Origin: JBBPYC01 sp965218765
GTDB taxonomy: Bacteria; Pseudomonadota; Gammaproteobacteria; Burkholderiales; Burkholderiaceae_C
Direction of reading: 5' to 3'
Assembly (NCBI GenBank): GCA_965218765.1
Contig: CBDCLU010000006.1
Coordinates: 1 to 64,000 of the forward strand
DNA length: 64,000 nucleotides
Shown: positions 50,087 to 58,821 of the stretch, piece after piece
Numbering within the stretch: position 1 is the stretch's first letter
How the letters are laid out: each line of letters starts with the position of its first letter
The notes under the pieces: generated by a model
What the model was told of the DNA's origin: nothing
The model's input: only the letters and a program-made list of their open reading frames with translations
The model's database searches: none
Translations under genes and position numbers: made by a program

Positions 50087-51343
50087 ATGAAGCTGTTTCC
50101 TTATGCCCACGCGACGCACGCCGATTGGCAGATGGCTGCCGGTCTGGTGCTCGCGCAACTGCGCGCGTTGATGGCGCAGCCGGACTACGCGCGTGCGCCG
50201 ACCCTGGCGCTGCTCTACATCACGGATCACTACGCGAGCGACGCGCAGGCGATCCTCGACCATCTGTCCGGGGAACTGCCCGAAGTGACCGACTGGGCCG
50301 GCACCGTCGGCGTCGGCATCGCGGCCAACAATGTCGAGTATTTCGACGAGCCGGCACTGGCCGTCATGCTGCTCGCGCTGCCCGCGCACCAGTACCGCGT
50401 GTTCTCCGGCGTGGCGCCGCTGTCGCTCGGCTTCGAGGCGCACACGGCGCTCGTGCATGCCGATGCAAGCACGCCGGACACCGCGGGCCTGATCGGTGAG
50501 ATGGCGGCACGCACCAGCACCGGTTATCTGTTCGGCGGGCTGGCCTCCAGCCGCACGCAGACCGTGCAGTTCGCGGTCGGCGGCGACGGCAACATGCGCG
50601 GGCAGGGCGCAGCCGGTGGCGTGTTCACGGGCGGGCTGTCGGGCGTGGCATTCGGTGCGGAGATCGCGCTGCTGTCGCGCGTGACGCAAGGCTGCCAGCC
50701 GATCTCCAAGGCACGCACCATCACGGCTGGCGAGCTCAACGTCGTCACGCATCTTGACGACGAACCGGCGCTCGACGTGCTGCTGGCGGACCTGGCCGTG
50801 TCGCTCGATGAACCGCAGCAGGCGCTGGCCGCGGTGCGCGCGACGTTGGTCGGGTTGTCCGATGCGGGCAGCGATGCGGTCACGCGCACCGGCGCGTTCG
50901 GCAACGACGTGCTGGTGCGGCACATCATCGGGCTCGACCCGGCGCGGCAGGGCGTTGCGGTGGCGGACCGGATCGCGCCCGGCATGCGGCTCGCGTTCTG
51001 CCGGCGCGACACGGCGGCCGCGCGCGTGGATCTGGTGCGCATCTGCGCCGAGATCCGCGAGGAGCTGGAGCCGGAAGTGCTGACGTTCGAGACCGCGACC
51101 GCGCTGGCCGCTTCGGAAGCGGAACGCGCGCCGCACCCGGCCCGGCGCATCGCAGGTGCGATCTACGTGAGCTGCGCGGGCCGCGGCGGACCGCACTTCG
51201 GCGCGCCGAGCGCTGAGCTGCAGCTCGTCCGGCATGCGCTGGGTGACGTCCCGCTGGTCGGCTTCTTCGCGGGCGGCGAGATCGCGCGCGGGCATCTGTA
51301 CGGGTACACCGGCGTGCTGACGGTGTTCACGACCGAGCCTTGA
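50087..51343 (+). CDS. FIST N- and C-domain protein
   Basis: A 418-aa putative sensory protein. The FIST-N domain covers residues 30-230 (PTLALLYITDHYASDAQAILDHLSGELPEVTDWAGTVGVGI, STGYLFGGLASSRTQTVQFAVGGDG, GVFTGGLSGVAFGAEIALLSRVTQGCQP) and the FIST-C domain follows (AGAIYVSCAGRGGPHFGAPSAELQLVRHALGDVPLVGFFAGGEIA). FIST domains are thought to bind small ligands such as amino acids. No kinase or cyclase partner is adjacent. A GTG at 50051 would add 12 residues; neither start has a strong ribosome site. Confidence 0.85.
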   Translation: MKLFPYAHATHADWQMAAGLVLAQLRALMAQPDYARAPTLALLYITDHYASDAQAILDHLSGELPEVTDWAGTVGVGIAANNVEYFDEPALAVMLLALPAHQYRVFSGVAPLSLGFEAHTALVHADASTPDTAGLIGEMAARTSTGYLFGGLASSRTQTVQFAVGGDGNMRGQGAAGGVFTGGLSGVAFGAEIALLSRVTQGCQPISKARTITAGELNVVTHLDDEPALDVLLADLAVSLDEPQQALAAVRATLVGLSDAGSDAVTRTGAFGNDVLVRHIIGLDPARQGVAVADRIAPGMRLAFCRRDTAAARVDLVRICAEIREELEPEVLTFETATALAASEAERAPHPARRIAGAIYVSCAGRGGPHFGAPSAELQLVRHALGDVPLVGFFAGGEIARGHLYGYTGVLTVFTTEP

Positions 51344-51369
51344 GCGCTGCCGGATAGGACCGCATCGCC

Positions 51370-52074
51370 TCAAAGCTGGACGATCCACCAGACCACGCCC
51401 GTGCAGCAGATCAACACGAGCGCTGCAACCGAACGTGACGCGGCATCGTCGCGCGATGGCCGGACCGGCTGCGCGAGCTGCTTGTCGCCGCCGAGCATCG
51501 GGCCGACCAGGTTCTGCTTCTTGCGCCAGTGGTGGTAGATGATCGCGCCGATGTGCAGCGCGATCAGCGCAAGCAGGATGTATTTGCCCCAGCCTGCGTG
51601 CCAGCCGGTCGCGCGGCTGACCGCATCGTTGCTGACCAGATGCGTGAGCGGGCCGCTGTAGGCGATCTCGTCGTCGCTGAACAGGCCGCTTGCGACCTGT
51701 GCGATCAGCAGCGCAAGCAGCGCGAACACCGAGCCTGCGCCCAGCGGCGTGTGGCCCACCGAATGCTCTGGTGGTGCACGGCCGCGCAGACAGGCCAGCA
51801 CCGCCGCCGGCGAGTAGATGAACGACGCAAAGCGCGACCAGCGCCCGCCCGCGAAGCCCCAGACGATGCGCCACAGCAGCAGGGTCAGGATCGCGTAGCC
51901 GCCACGAAAATGCCAGGTCATCCAGTTGCCGCCGATCGTCACCGTAATGAGTTGCGCGACGATCAGCGCCACCAGCGTCCAATGGAACAGGCGCGTCGGC
52001 AAGTCCCAGACGCGCACCGGATGCGTGGCAGGAAGGCGGCTCTGGCCGGCAACGGGCAAGTCGATCGATGACAT
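51370..52074 (-). CDS. Cytochrome b561-type membrane cytochrome
   Basis: A 234-aa protein with four or five membrane segments (LFHWTLVALIVAQLITVTIGG, AILTLLLWRIVWGFAGG, VFALLALLIAQVASGLF, YILLALIALHIGAIIYHHW, SVAALVLICCTGVVWWIVQL). Haem-ligand histidines are in VWDLPTRLFHW, HWR and LHIGAIIYHH. It would pass electrons between quinol and a periplasmic acceptor. It diverges from a cytochrome c' gene, a frequent pairing in proteobacteria. Confidence 0.85.
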   Translation of the reverse strand: MSSIDLPVAGQSRLPATHPVRVWDLPTRLFHWTLVALIVAQLITVTIGGNWMTWHFRGGYAILTLLLWRIVWGFAGGRWSRFASFIYSPAAVLACLRGRAPPEHSVGHTPLGAGSVFALLALLIAQVASGLFSDDEIAYSGPLTHLVSNDAVSRATGWHAGWGKYILLALIALHIGAIIYHHWRKKQNLVGPMLGGDKQLAQPVRPSRDDAASRSVAALVLICCTGVVWWIVQL

Positions 52075-52269
52075 GGATTGGATGGGAGGAAAGCGGGCTT
52101 TTGTGCAGTGCTTTTTGGGTGGACCGAAAGCGTGTCGAGCATAGTCTTCCATCGGCATGCCGCCGGTCGCTTGCCTGGCTCCAGCCAAGCGGCCTGCTAA
52201 GCTGCTTTCGCGTCAAGCCACTAGGCCGGTGGCAGCAGTATCCAACCCCACATTTGAGGAGTGTTCCCG

Positions 52270-52737
52270 ATGAAGACCAGACAAGTGCTTGCATCCGCTG
52301 CGCTGGCTGCTTTCGGCATGCTGACCGCCAACGCCGCGTTCGCGCAGTTTCAGAAACCCGAGGATGCGATCGAATATCGCCAGAGCGCGCTGTACGTGAT
52401 GGGCACGCACTTCGGCCGCATCGGCGCGATGGTGCAGGGCAAGGTGCCGTACGACCCGAAGGCCGCATTGGAAAATGCGCAGATCGTGGAAGTGATGGCC
52501 AAGCTGCCGTGGGTCGGTTTCGGTCCCGGCTATGACAAGTCGGACCGCAAGACCCAGGCCAAACCGGCGATCTGGGCCGAGCAGGACAAGTTCAAGGAAC
52601 ACCAGGAAAAGCTGATTCCCGCGGTGCAGAAACTGACTGCTGCAGCGACGACGAACGACCTGAGTAACCTGAAGGTCGCGTTCGGCGACGCAGCGCAGAC
52701 CTGCAAAGCCTGCCACGACAGCTACCGCAACAAGTAG
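52270..52737 (+). CDS. Cytochrome c' (class II c-type cytochrome)
   Basis: A 155-aa periplasmic four-helix cytochrome. Signal peptide ends NAAFAQ. The haem attachment CKACH lies near the C-terminus (residues ~147-151), as in class II cytochromes, with the DSYRNK end. IEYRQSALYVMGTHFGRIGAMVQGKVPYD is the typical first helix. Functions proposed for the family are NO binding and electron transfer to or from cytochrome b561. Confidence 0.9.
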   Translation: MKTRQVLASAALAAFGMLTANAAFAQFQKPEDAIEYRQSALYVMGTHFGRIGAMVQGKVPYDPKAALENAQIVEVMAKLPWVGFGPGYDKSDRKTQAKPAIWAEQDKFKEHQEKLIPAVQKLTAAATTNDLSNLKVAFGDAAQTCKACHDSYRNK

Positions 52738-52782
52738 GTCGCATCGCTTGGCCGCAACGGCCGGCGCGAACCAATGCGGTTT

Positions 52783-52840
52783 GCTATCTAAAAAGTAGCT
52801 GAAACTACTTGTCGGACGCGCGCTAGAAGCCTGTTTGCTT
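52783..52840. repeat. AT-rich GCTAT element with AAGTAG/CTACTT hairpin
   Basis: GCTATCTAAAAAGTAG leads into the inverted repeat AAGTAG-CTGAAA-CTACTT (52793-52810), then GGACGCGCGCTAGAAGCC. This layout is the intergenic repeat type I associate with Comamonadaceae genomes. Confidence 0.55.
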
Positions 52841-52867
52841 AAAAACGCGCTGGTTTGCGCTGTACGC

Positions 52868-53368
52868 TCAGGCCTTTGCCAGCAACCGCTCGATCAACTG
52901 GTGCAGCTCGGCGAAATCCGGCTCGCCGACGTAGCGCTTGACGATCTGGCCCTGCTTGTCCACCAGATAGGTGGTGGGCGTGAGTTCCACCTTGCCCCAG
53001 GCGTTCGCGACGCTGCCGGTGTTGTCGATCGCGATCTTGAACGGCAGCTGGCGCGACTCGGCGAAGTTGACGACATAGGCGGGCGGGTCATAGCTCATCG
53101 CGACCGCCAACGTGTCGAATCCCTGGCCGTGGTACTTGTCGTAGGTGGCCACGATCTTCGGCATCTCGGCCACGCAGGTGGTGCAGCTGGTGGCCCAGAA
53201 GTTCACGAGCGTGACCTTGCCTTTCATGTCCGCCGTGCTGTGCTTGCTGCCGTCGAGCAGCACGAAGGTCGATGCGGGCGCCGCGCTGGTCGGGTTGCTG
53301 AGCAGCCAGCCACCGCCGCCCGCGGCCAGCACCACGGCAACGACTGCGAAATACAATGATTTTTTCAT
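52868..53368 (-). CDS. TlpA-like thioredoxin-fold protein
   Basis: A 166-aa membrane-anchored or exported protein (MKKSLYFAVVAVVLAAGGGGWLL). The redox motif is WATSCTTC (Cys62, Cys65), followed by DTLAVAMSYDPPAYVVNFAE, FKIAIDNTGSVANAWG and the cis-proline segment TPTTYLVDKQGQIV. It is a periplasmic disulfide reductase, for instance in cytochrome c or copper-site maturation; the nearby cytochrome genes fit this. Its start codon is only 15 bases from that of the divergent DUF4197 gene. Confidence 0.88.
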   Translation of the reverse strand: MKKSLYFAVVAVVLAAGGGGWLLSNPTSAAPASTFVLLDGSKHSTADMKGKVTLVNFWATSCTTCVAEMPKIVATYDKYHGQGFDTLAVAMSYDPPAYVVNFAESRQLPFKIAIDNTGSVANAWGKVELTPTTYLVDKQGQIVKRYVGEPDFAELHQLIERLLAKA

Positions 53369-53383
53369 CTGAAGGCTACTTTT

Positions 53384-54100
53384 ATGCAACGTCGCCAGTT
53401 TAGTCGCCGGTTCCTTGCCGTGCTCGGCGGCGGGGCGTTCGGCGTTGGTCCCGCGCTGCCGGCGCAGGCCGGCATGTCGCCCTTGGCCGACCTGAGCAGC
53501 GGTGAAGCCGGCCAGGGTTTGAAGGCGGCGCTGGAGCGCGGCGCGACGTATGCGGTCGATCGACTCGGCCGCCCCGGCGGTTTTCTGGAGAACCCCGCGG
53601 TGCGCATTCCGCTGCCGGGCTTCCTGAACGACGCCGCCGGCGCGCTGCGCATGATGGGCATGGGCCAGCGGCTCGACGAACTCGTGACATCGATGAACCG
53701 CGCCGCGGAAGCCGCCGTGCCGATGGCGCGCGATCTGCTCGTGAGCACGATCCAGTCGATGAGCGTGGGCGATGCGAAAGCGGTGTTGACCGGCGGCGAC
53801 ACCGCGGCGACCGACTACTTCGCCAAGGCGACCCGCGCGCAGCTGTTCGGCCGCTTTCTGCCGGTGGCCGCGCATGCGACCGAGAACGTCGGCGCGGCCG
53901 CGCTCTACAACCAGATCGCAGGCAAGGTGTCGAGCTTCGGCCTGGTGAAGGCGGAGGACGCGAAGCTGGAGAACTACGTCGCGAACCGCGCGCTCGACGG
54001 CCTCTACCTGATGATCGGCGAGGAAGAAAAAAAGATCCGCGCGAATCCGCTGGCTGCCGGCAGCGAGCTGCTGCGCAAGGTGTTCGGCGGGCTCAGGTAG
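53384..54100 (+). CDS. DUF4197 domain-containing exported protein
   Basis: A 238-aa protein with a twin-arginine-like signal (QRRQFSRRFLAVLGGGAFGVGPALPAQA). The family core is seen in GLKAALERGATYAVDRLGRPGGFLENPAVRIPLPGFLNDAAGALRMMGMGQRLDELVTSMNRAAEAAVPMARDLLVSTIQSMSV, with TRAQLFGRFLPVAAHATENVGAAALYNQI further on. The function is unknown. GAAGG lies before the ATG. It is followed closely by a small lipoprotein-like gene. Confidence 0.85.
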   Translation: MQRRQFSRRFLAVLGGGAFGVGPALPAQAGMSPLADLSSGEAGQGLKAALERGATYAVDRLGRPGGFLENPAVRIPLPGFLNDAAGALRMMGMGQRLDELVTSMNRAAEAAVPMARDLLVSTIQSMSVGDAKAVLTGGDTAATDYFAKATRAQLFGRFLPVAAHATENVGAAALYNQIAGKVSSFGLVKAEDAKLENYVANRALDGLYLMIGEEEKKIRANPLAAGSELLRKVFGGLR

Positions 54101-54112
54101 TTGGCCGGATCG

Positions 54113-54697
54113 ATGTCTGGCCGGGCCGCCCGCGCGACGCTGACGCGAACGCCGTTGCGCTTCGCCGTGAGGGGGTGCCTGCCGCTGCTGGCAGCGACCA
54201 TCGTCGGCTGCAGCCCGACCTTCAACTGGCGCGACGTCCGGCTCGACAGCCGCGCCGGTCCGCTGGCCGCACTGCTGCCGTGTAAGCCGGACCAGGCCGA
54301 ACGGCCGGTGTCGTTCGATGGCGGTCCCGCGGTGCCGCTGTCTATGATCGGCTGCAGCACCGGCGGCGACACGTTCACGCTGGCCCATCTGGCGGTGGCC
54401 GATCCGCTGGAGGCAGCCGCCGCGCTGGCGCAGTGGCGCGCAGCCAACCGCGCGCGGCTGGGCGGTGCCGAATCGCAGCCGGTGGCGTTCAGGCTGGCCG
54501 GCACGCTGGAGCTTCCCGCCTCGGGCGGGGCGACGATCGAGACGCGCGACCCGGCCGGCCAGCCGCTGCGCCAGCGCGCGGCCTGGTTCGCACGGGCCGG
54601 CAGCGGCGGCGCGGTCGAGCTGTTTCAGGTCGCCATGCTCGGCGCAACGATCGAGCGTGGCGTGGCCGACACGTTCTTCTCGAGCCTGCGGTTCTAG
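54113..54697 (+). CDS. Uncharacterised lipoprotein-like protein
   Basis: A 194-aa protein with no recognised domain. A hydrophobic segment ending LLAATIVGCSP is a possible lipobox. The mature part (FNWRDVRLDSRAGPLAALLPCKPDQAERPV, then MIGCSTGGDTFTLAHLAVADP and FFSSLRF) looks like a small extracytoplasmic beta-domain with two cysteines that could pair. It starts 12 bases after the DUF4197 stop and is probably in the same transcript. Confidence 0.65.
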   Translation: MSGRAARATLTRTPLRFAVRGCLPLLAATIVGCSPTFNWRDVRLDSRAGPLAALLPCKPDQAERPVSFDGGPAVPLSMIGCSTGGDTFTLAHLAVADPLEAAAALAQWRAANRARLGGAESQPVAFRLAGTLELPASGGATIETRDPAGQPLRQRAAWFARAGSGGAVELFQVAMLGATIERGVADTFFSSLRF

Positions 54698-54772
54698 CGC
54701 CGCAGCCGGTGGCGCCGCAGCGCATCCCGGCGCGCGGCTGATCATGACCCGGGCCGCATAATCGATCCGGTG

Positions 54773-55222
54773 ATGAACAACAGCATCCTGATCATTGCAC
54801 ACGCGCCGTTGGCCCAGGCGCTGCGCAGCTGCGCGCTGCATGTGTTTCCGGAGCTGGGCGAGGCGGTGATGGCGCTTGACGTGCAGCCGAACGTGCCGCC
54901 GGAGGAAAGCCTGGCCGCCGCGCGCATCGCCATGGCCAACGCAGGTACGGCGCGCACGCTCGTGCTGACCGACCTGTTCGGTGCCACGCCCTGCAACGTC
55001 GCGCAGCAACTGGTCGATGGCCCGCGTGTGCGGTTGCTCGCCGGTGTGAACCTGCCGATGCTGCTGCGCGCGTTGAGCTATCGCGGCGAATCGCTGGAAG
55101 CGATGGTGGACCGCGCACTGGCCGGCGGCGCGCAGGGCATCATGCCGGTCGCCGTGAGCGCGCCGCACCATCAGCCCAAACGAAGCCATGACCATCAAGA
55201 CCAACGCGATCATCAGCAATAA
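54773..55222 (+). CDS. PTS system mannose-type EIIA component
   Basis: A 149-aa EIIA-Man domain. The phosphorylated histidine is His10 in ILIIAHAPLAQAL; VLTDLFGATPCNVAQQL and GVNLPMLLRAL are typical. No EIIB/EIIC transporter subunits are present, so it belongs to the regulatory PTS of betaproteobacteria rather than a sugar uptake system. Its end overlaps the HPr gene by 35 bases. A GTG directly before the ATG is an alternative start. Confidence 0.9.
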   Translation: MNNSILIIAHAPLAQALRSCALHVFPELGEAVMALDVQPNVPPEESLAAARIAMANAGTARTLVLTDLFGATPCNVAQQLVDGPRVRLLAGVNLPMLLRALSYRGESLEAMVDRALAGGAQGIMPVAVSAPHHQPKRSHDHQDQRDHQQ

Positions 55223-55460
55223 GCTGGGCCTGCACGCGCGTGCCTCGGCCAAGCTCAGCAAACTCGCCGGCAGCTTTCCCTGCGATGTCTGGCTGGCCAA
55301 GGGCGAACGCCGCATCAATGCCAAGAGCATCATGGGCGTGATGATGCTGGCCGCCGGCATCGGCAGCGAGATCACGCTGGAGACCGATGGCGAGCGCGAG
55401 CAGGAAACGATGGAGGCGCTGCTGGCGTTGATCGACGACAAGTTCGGCGAAGGCGAATGA
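55188..55460 (+). CDS. ptsH: HPr phosphocarrier protein
   Basis: A 90-aa HPr. The active histidine is His16 (NKLGLHARASAKL) and the regulatory serine position is Ser47 (INAKSIMGVMMLAAG). It accepts phosphate from EI and passes it to EIIA-Man. The intact serine site suggests possible control by an HPr kinase, which betaproteobacteria often encode. It overlaps the EIIA gene in another frame. Confidence 0.93.
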   Translation: MTIKTNAIISNKLGLHARASAKLSKLAGSFPCDVWLAKGERRINAKSIMGVMMLAAGIGSEITLETDGEREQETMEALLALIDDKFGEGE

Positions 55461-55468
55461 CCGAGCGA

Positions 55469-55572
55469 GGGGCGAGGGGACCCATGCGCAGCATGGGGAT
55501 CGACCAGCGCAGGCATTCCCGATTCGTCCGGGCTCAATGCCCGGGCGAATCGCAAAGCGTGGGGCGAGGGGA
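55469..55572. repeat. Intergenic hairpin and 12-base direct repeat between ptsH and ptsI
   Basis: GGGGCGAGGGGA occurs at 55469-55480 and 55561-55572. Between them lies a 13-base-pair stem, GATTCGTCCGGGC / GCCCGGGCGAATC with one G-U pair, and a TCAAT loop (55521-55551). No T-run follows. It could modulate the ptsH/ptsI transcript ratio or RNA processing. Confidence 0.6.
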
Positions 55573-55699
55573 GCGGCCCGTGAAGCGACTGGGTCCGTCT
55601 TCGCACTCGAAGCCCGAACACCGGCCCGGTAAACGTCGAGATCCAGGATCGGTGACGGCCATGCGATATTTGGCCAAGACTTCTTCGGAATTCTGACCC

Positions 55700-57475
55700 A
55701 TGACCTTCAGCATCCACGGCCTGCCCGTCGCACGCGGCATCGCGATCGGTCGCGCGGTGCTGGTGGCGTCGCGCCGGGTCGACGTCGCGCACTACTTCAT
55801 CGAAGTCGAACAGGTCGAGTCCGAGTTCGATCGCGTGCTGGCCGCACGCGACGCCGCAGCCGAGGAGATCCAGCGGCTGCAGCAGCAGATCGCGCAAAGT
55901 CCGCGCAAGGACACGCCGCCCGAACTGGCCGCGCTGCTCGACGTGCACCTGATGCTGGTGCAGGACGCCGATCTGACCAATGGCGTGCGCCATTGGATCG
56001 CCGAGCGCCTCTACAACGCCGAATGGGCGCTGACCACGCAACTCGAGCAGATCGGCCGCCAGTTCGACGAGATGGAGGACGACTATCTGCGCGCACGCAA
56101 GGCGGACCTCGAGCAGGTGGTCGAGCGTATCCTCGGCTACATGAAAGGCGTGGCGCCGCCGATGGCGCAGCAGCACCGGCGCGAGAGTGCGAAGGCGCTC
56201 GAGCAGGACCTGCTGCTCGACGACACGATCGACGTGCCGCTGGTGCTGGTCGCGCATGACCTGTCGCCGGCCGACATGCTGCAGTTCAAGCAGAGCGTAT
56301 TCGCGGGCTTCGTGACCGACGTGGGCGGCAAGACGTCCCACACCGCGATCGTCGCGCGCAGCCTGGACATTCCGGCCGTGGTAGGGGCGCGCAGCGCGAG
56401 CCAGCTGGTGCGGCAGGACGACTGGGTCATCATCGATGGCGATGCGGGTGTGCTGATCGTCGACCCGTCCGCGATCATCCTGGCCGAATACGGCTTCATG
56501 CAGCGCCAGGGCGAGCTCGAACGCGGGCGCCTGGCGCGGCTGCGCCACACGCCGGCGCTGACCCTGGACGGGCAGTCGATCGAACTGCTGGCCAACATCG
56601 AGCTGCCGGACGACACCCCCGCCGCGCTGGCCGCCGGTGCGGTCGGCGTCGGCCTGTTCCGCAGCGAATTCCTGTTCATGGGCCGCGGCAGCGACGCGCT
56701 GCCCGACGAGGAGGAGCAGTTCCAGGCCTACTCGCGCGCCGTTGATGGCATGGCCGGGTTGCCGGTCACCGTGCGCACGGTGGACGTCGGCGCCGACAAG
56801 CCGCTGGGTCGAGCGCTGAAGGAGGATGCGCACCTGAACCCGTCGCTCGGCCTGCGCGCGATCCGCTGGAGCCTGGCCGACCCCGAGATGTTCCTGACCC
56901 AGCTGCGTGCGATCCTGCGCGCCGCTGCGTTCGGCCAGGTCAAGCTGCTGATCCCCATGCTCGCGCACGTGAGCGAGATCCGGCAGACGCTCAGCTTGCT
57001 CGAGCAAGCCCGCGCGCAACTCGACGAACGTGCGGTGCCGTACGGTCCGTTGAAGCTCGGTGCGATGATCGAAGTGCCGGCCGCCGCACTGACCCTGAAG
57101 CTGTTCCTCAGATACTTCGATTTTCTGTCGATCGGCACCAACGACCTGATCCAGTACACGCTCGCGATCGACCGCGCCGACGAATCGGTCGCGCACCTGT
57201 ACGACCCGGCGCATCCGGCGATCCTGCGGTTGCTGGCGGAGACGATCTCCGAATGCCGCCGGCAAGGCAAGGACGTGAGCGTCTGCGGCGAAATGGCTGG
57301 TGACGTGGCGATGACGCGGCTGCTGCTGGGGCTTGGCCTGCGCAGTTTCTCGATGCACCCGTCGCGCATCCTGCAGGTCAAGCAGGAGGTGCTGCGCTGC
57401 GATACGCAGCGGCTCAAAAGCTGGGCCGACGAGGTGCTGGCGGCGGACGATCCGGCAGCGTTGCTGGCGGTCTGA
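55700..57475 (+). CDS. ptsI: PTS phosphoenolpyruvate-protein phosphotransferase (enzyme I)
   Basis: A 591-aa EI. The phosphohistidine lies in GGKTSHTAIVARSLDIPAVVG near residue 214. The PEP-binding barrel shows VGLFRSEFLFMGRG, RTVDVGADKPLG, NPSLGLRAIRWSLADPEMF, PMLAHVSEI, GAMIEVPAAALTL, SIGTNDLIQYTLAIDR and the catalytic cysteine in VCGEMAGD near 529. It transfers phosphate from PEP to HPr. With HPr and EIIA-Man it forms a regulatory chain; the effect on carbon or PHA metabolism is inferred from other betaproteobacteria. Confidence 0.94.
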   Translation: MTFSIHGLPVARGIAIGRAVLVASRRVDVAHYFIEVEQVESEFDRVLAARDAAAEEIQRLQQQIAQSPRKDTPPELAALLDVHLMLVQDADLTNGVRHWIAERLYNAEWALTTQLEQIGRQFDEMEDDYLRARKADLEQVVERILGYMKGVAPPMAQQHRRESAKALEQDLLLDDTIDVPLVLVAHDLSPADMLQFKQSVFAGFVTDVGGKTSHTAIVARSLDIPAVVGARSASQLVRQDDWVIIDGDAGVLIVDPSAIILAEYGFMQRQGELERGRLARLRHTPALTLDGQSIELLANIELPDDTPAALAAGAVGVGLFRSEFLFMGRGSDALPDEEEQFQAYSRAVDGMAGLPVTVRTVDVGADKPLGRALKEDAHLNPSLGLRAIRWSLADPEMFLTQLRAILRAAAFGQVKLLIPMLAHVSEIRQTLSLLEQARAQLDERAVPYGPLKLGAMIEVPAAALTLKLFLRYFDFLSIGTNDLIQYTLAIDRADESVAHLYDPAHPAILRLLAETISECRRQGKDVSVCGEMAGDVAMTRLLLGLGLRSFSMHPSRILQVKQEVLRCDTQRLKSWADEVLAADDPAALLAV

Positions 57476-57822
57476 TCCGATACCTGCGGTGCGCGCCGCA
57501 GAGTCGGCGCTTCGATGCGGCCCTGCCGCTCATCAGCCGCGCGCGATCGGCCAACGCAAACCGCGCTACGGCACGTGCGCCATTTTCACGCCCCGCAATG
57601 CGCGTCGGCCGCGCTGCGCCGATGCGGCCCGGCACGCCGAGCCGCGCGTGGCGAATGTCGTTCAAATCGATTGACGCTGCGTTGCCGACGTCGCTTGTTC
57701 CGCCAGGTCGCACCGGCTCACCGTACGCCCGCTGAGGGGCGTCATGCAACGACAGCGCGAACGCAAGCCAGATGGGCGCGACGCTTGCCAACACCGGCTC
57801 ATCCAAACTCCTGAAAGATCGA
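57476..57822. other. Intergenic stretch without recognised content
   Basis: This 347-base GC-rich gap contains no supported gene, terminator or operator that I can see. It should contain the promoter of the small membrane protein gene. Confidence 0.4.
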
Positions 57823-58203
57823 ATGATGAACCCGGTGTTGATGCTCAAGGTCAGTTCGGCGCTGCTTGCCCTGACCGCAATCGGCGGTATCGTGATGGGC
57901 GTGCTGCGGGCCAAGTACGAACGCCCGCCGCACTGGCTGGCGATGGCGCACGGCTTGCTGGCGACGGCCGGCCTCACACTGCTTTTCTACGCGGCATTCG
58001 TGGTCGGGCTGCAGCCGCTGACGTGGTTCGGTCTGGTCCTGCTGGTCGCTACGGCCGCAGCCGGCATCTACATGAATCTGGTCTATCACGTGAAGATGCG
58101 GCCACTGCCGAGAACCCTGATCATCGCGCACGGGTTCGTCGCCCTGATCGGACTGTTTCTGATCGCGCTGGGCTCCCTCGGTGCGCCGCCGGCAGTGTCC
58201 TGA
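57823..58203 (+). CDS. Small four-helix membrane protein
   Basis: A 126-aa hydrophobic protein with four likely membrane helices (MLKVSSALLALTAIGGIVMGVL, WLAMAHGLLATAGLTLLFYAAFVVG, LTWFGLVLLVATAAAGIYMNLVY, LIIAHGFVALIGLFLIALGSL). Histidines in MAHGLL, YHVKM and IAHGF sit at helix ends and could bind haem, but no family is recognised. Two adjacent ATGs (57823, 57826) are possible starts. It precedes a broken AraC gene. Confidence 0.7.
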   Translation: MMNPVLMLKVSSALLALTAIGGIVMGVLRAKYERPPHWLAMAHGLLATAGLTLLFYAAFVVGLQPLTWFGLVLLVATAAAGIYMNLVYHVKMRPLPRTLIIAHGFVALIGLFLIALGSLGAPPAVS

Positions 58204-58223
58204 TCGGCAAATACGGGCGGCGC

Positions 58224-58759
58224 AGCAGCCCCGGCAGTCGATCGTTTTAGGCTTGCTCTGAAGGCGGCGCGACTGGCTGAGCGTGACGACGATCTGGCCT
58301 GGGTCACCATGCAGGCGCTGTTGCAGATGGCGCGGCTGCACAGTCACGACGACTATCTGCACAGCCGGATGGAGGCCGCCGCCGCTGCGCTGGCCGGCCA
58401 TCGCCTGTCGCAGCGCCAGCAACGGCTGCTGGTCGCGCGCATCGCTGAACGGCTGCCCGAACCGCTGTCGGTCGATCAGCTCGCCGGCTGGCTCGGCCTT
58501 TCGATCGATCGGCTGCTGCCTGCGTTCTAAGTCCAGCTTCGGCCTGACGCCGTGGCGATACGTCATGAAAGCGAGGCTGGACGCGGCGCTGCGGCTGCTT
58601 GGAGAAGATGGTGCAAGCGTGACCGAGATCGCTGGCGCGACTGGCTTTTCCAGCCCCAGCCATTTCGCGACGACGTTCACCCGGCATTTCGGCTTGACGC
58701 CCAGCGCTTTTCGCCGGGACCGAAGCGCGCAGCAAGCCTTGCTCGCCCGATCAGACTGA
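58224..58759 (+). pseudogene. AraC-family regulator fragment, truncated and frameshifted
   Basis: One frame from about 58224 reads VDRFRLALKAARLAE, then MQALLQMARLHSHDDYLHSRMEA to LSIDRLLPAF and a TAA at 58528-58530. The next frame continues KSSFGLTPWRYVMKARLDAALRLL, VTEIAGATGFSSPSHFATTFTRHFGLTPSAFRRDR. Removing one T near 58528 joins them into a typical C-terminal AraC DNA-binding domain with both helix-turn-helix units. The usual N-terminal effector domain is missing and no start codon is evident, so the gene is both truncated and shifted. Confidence 0.75.
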
Positions 58760-58821
58760 CACCCGCTCGCGCTACCATGCACAGCCGCCAATAGCCCGCT
58801 TGGCGGCTGCTCGATCCGCGC

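Noticed and set aside
55457..55696. 79-codon open frame between ptsH and ptsI
   Set aside because: Arg/Gly/Pro-rich composition, no ribosome site, and the DNA is better explained by a stem-loop and direct repeat.
52868..57358. Minus-strand open frame of about 1,500 codons over the DUF4197 and PTS genes
   Set aside because: Only its last 166 codons (TlpA) are real. The rest is the antisense of DUF4197, EIIA, HPr and EI, kept open by high GC, and its translation is His/Arg/Gln-rich without any domain.
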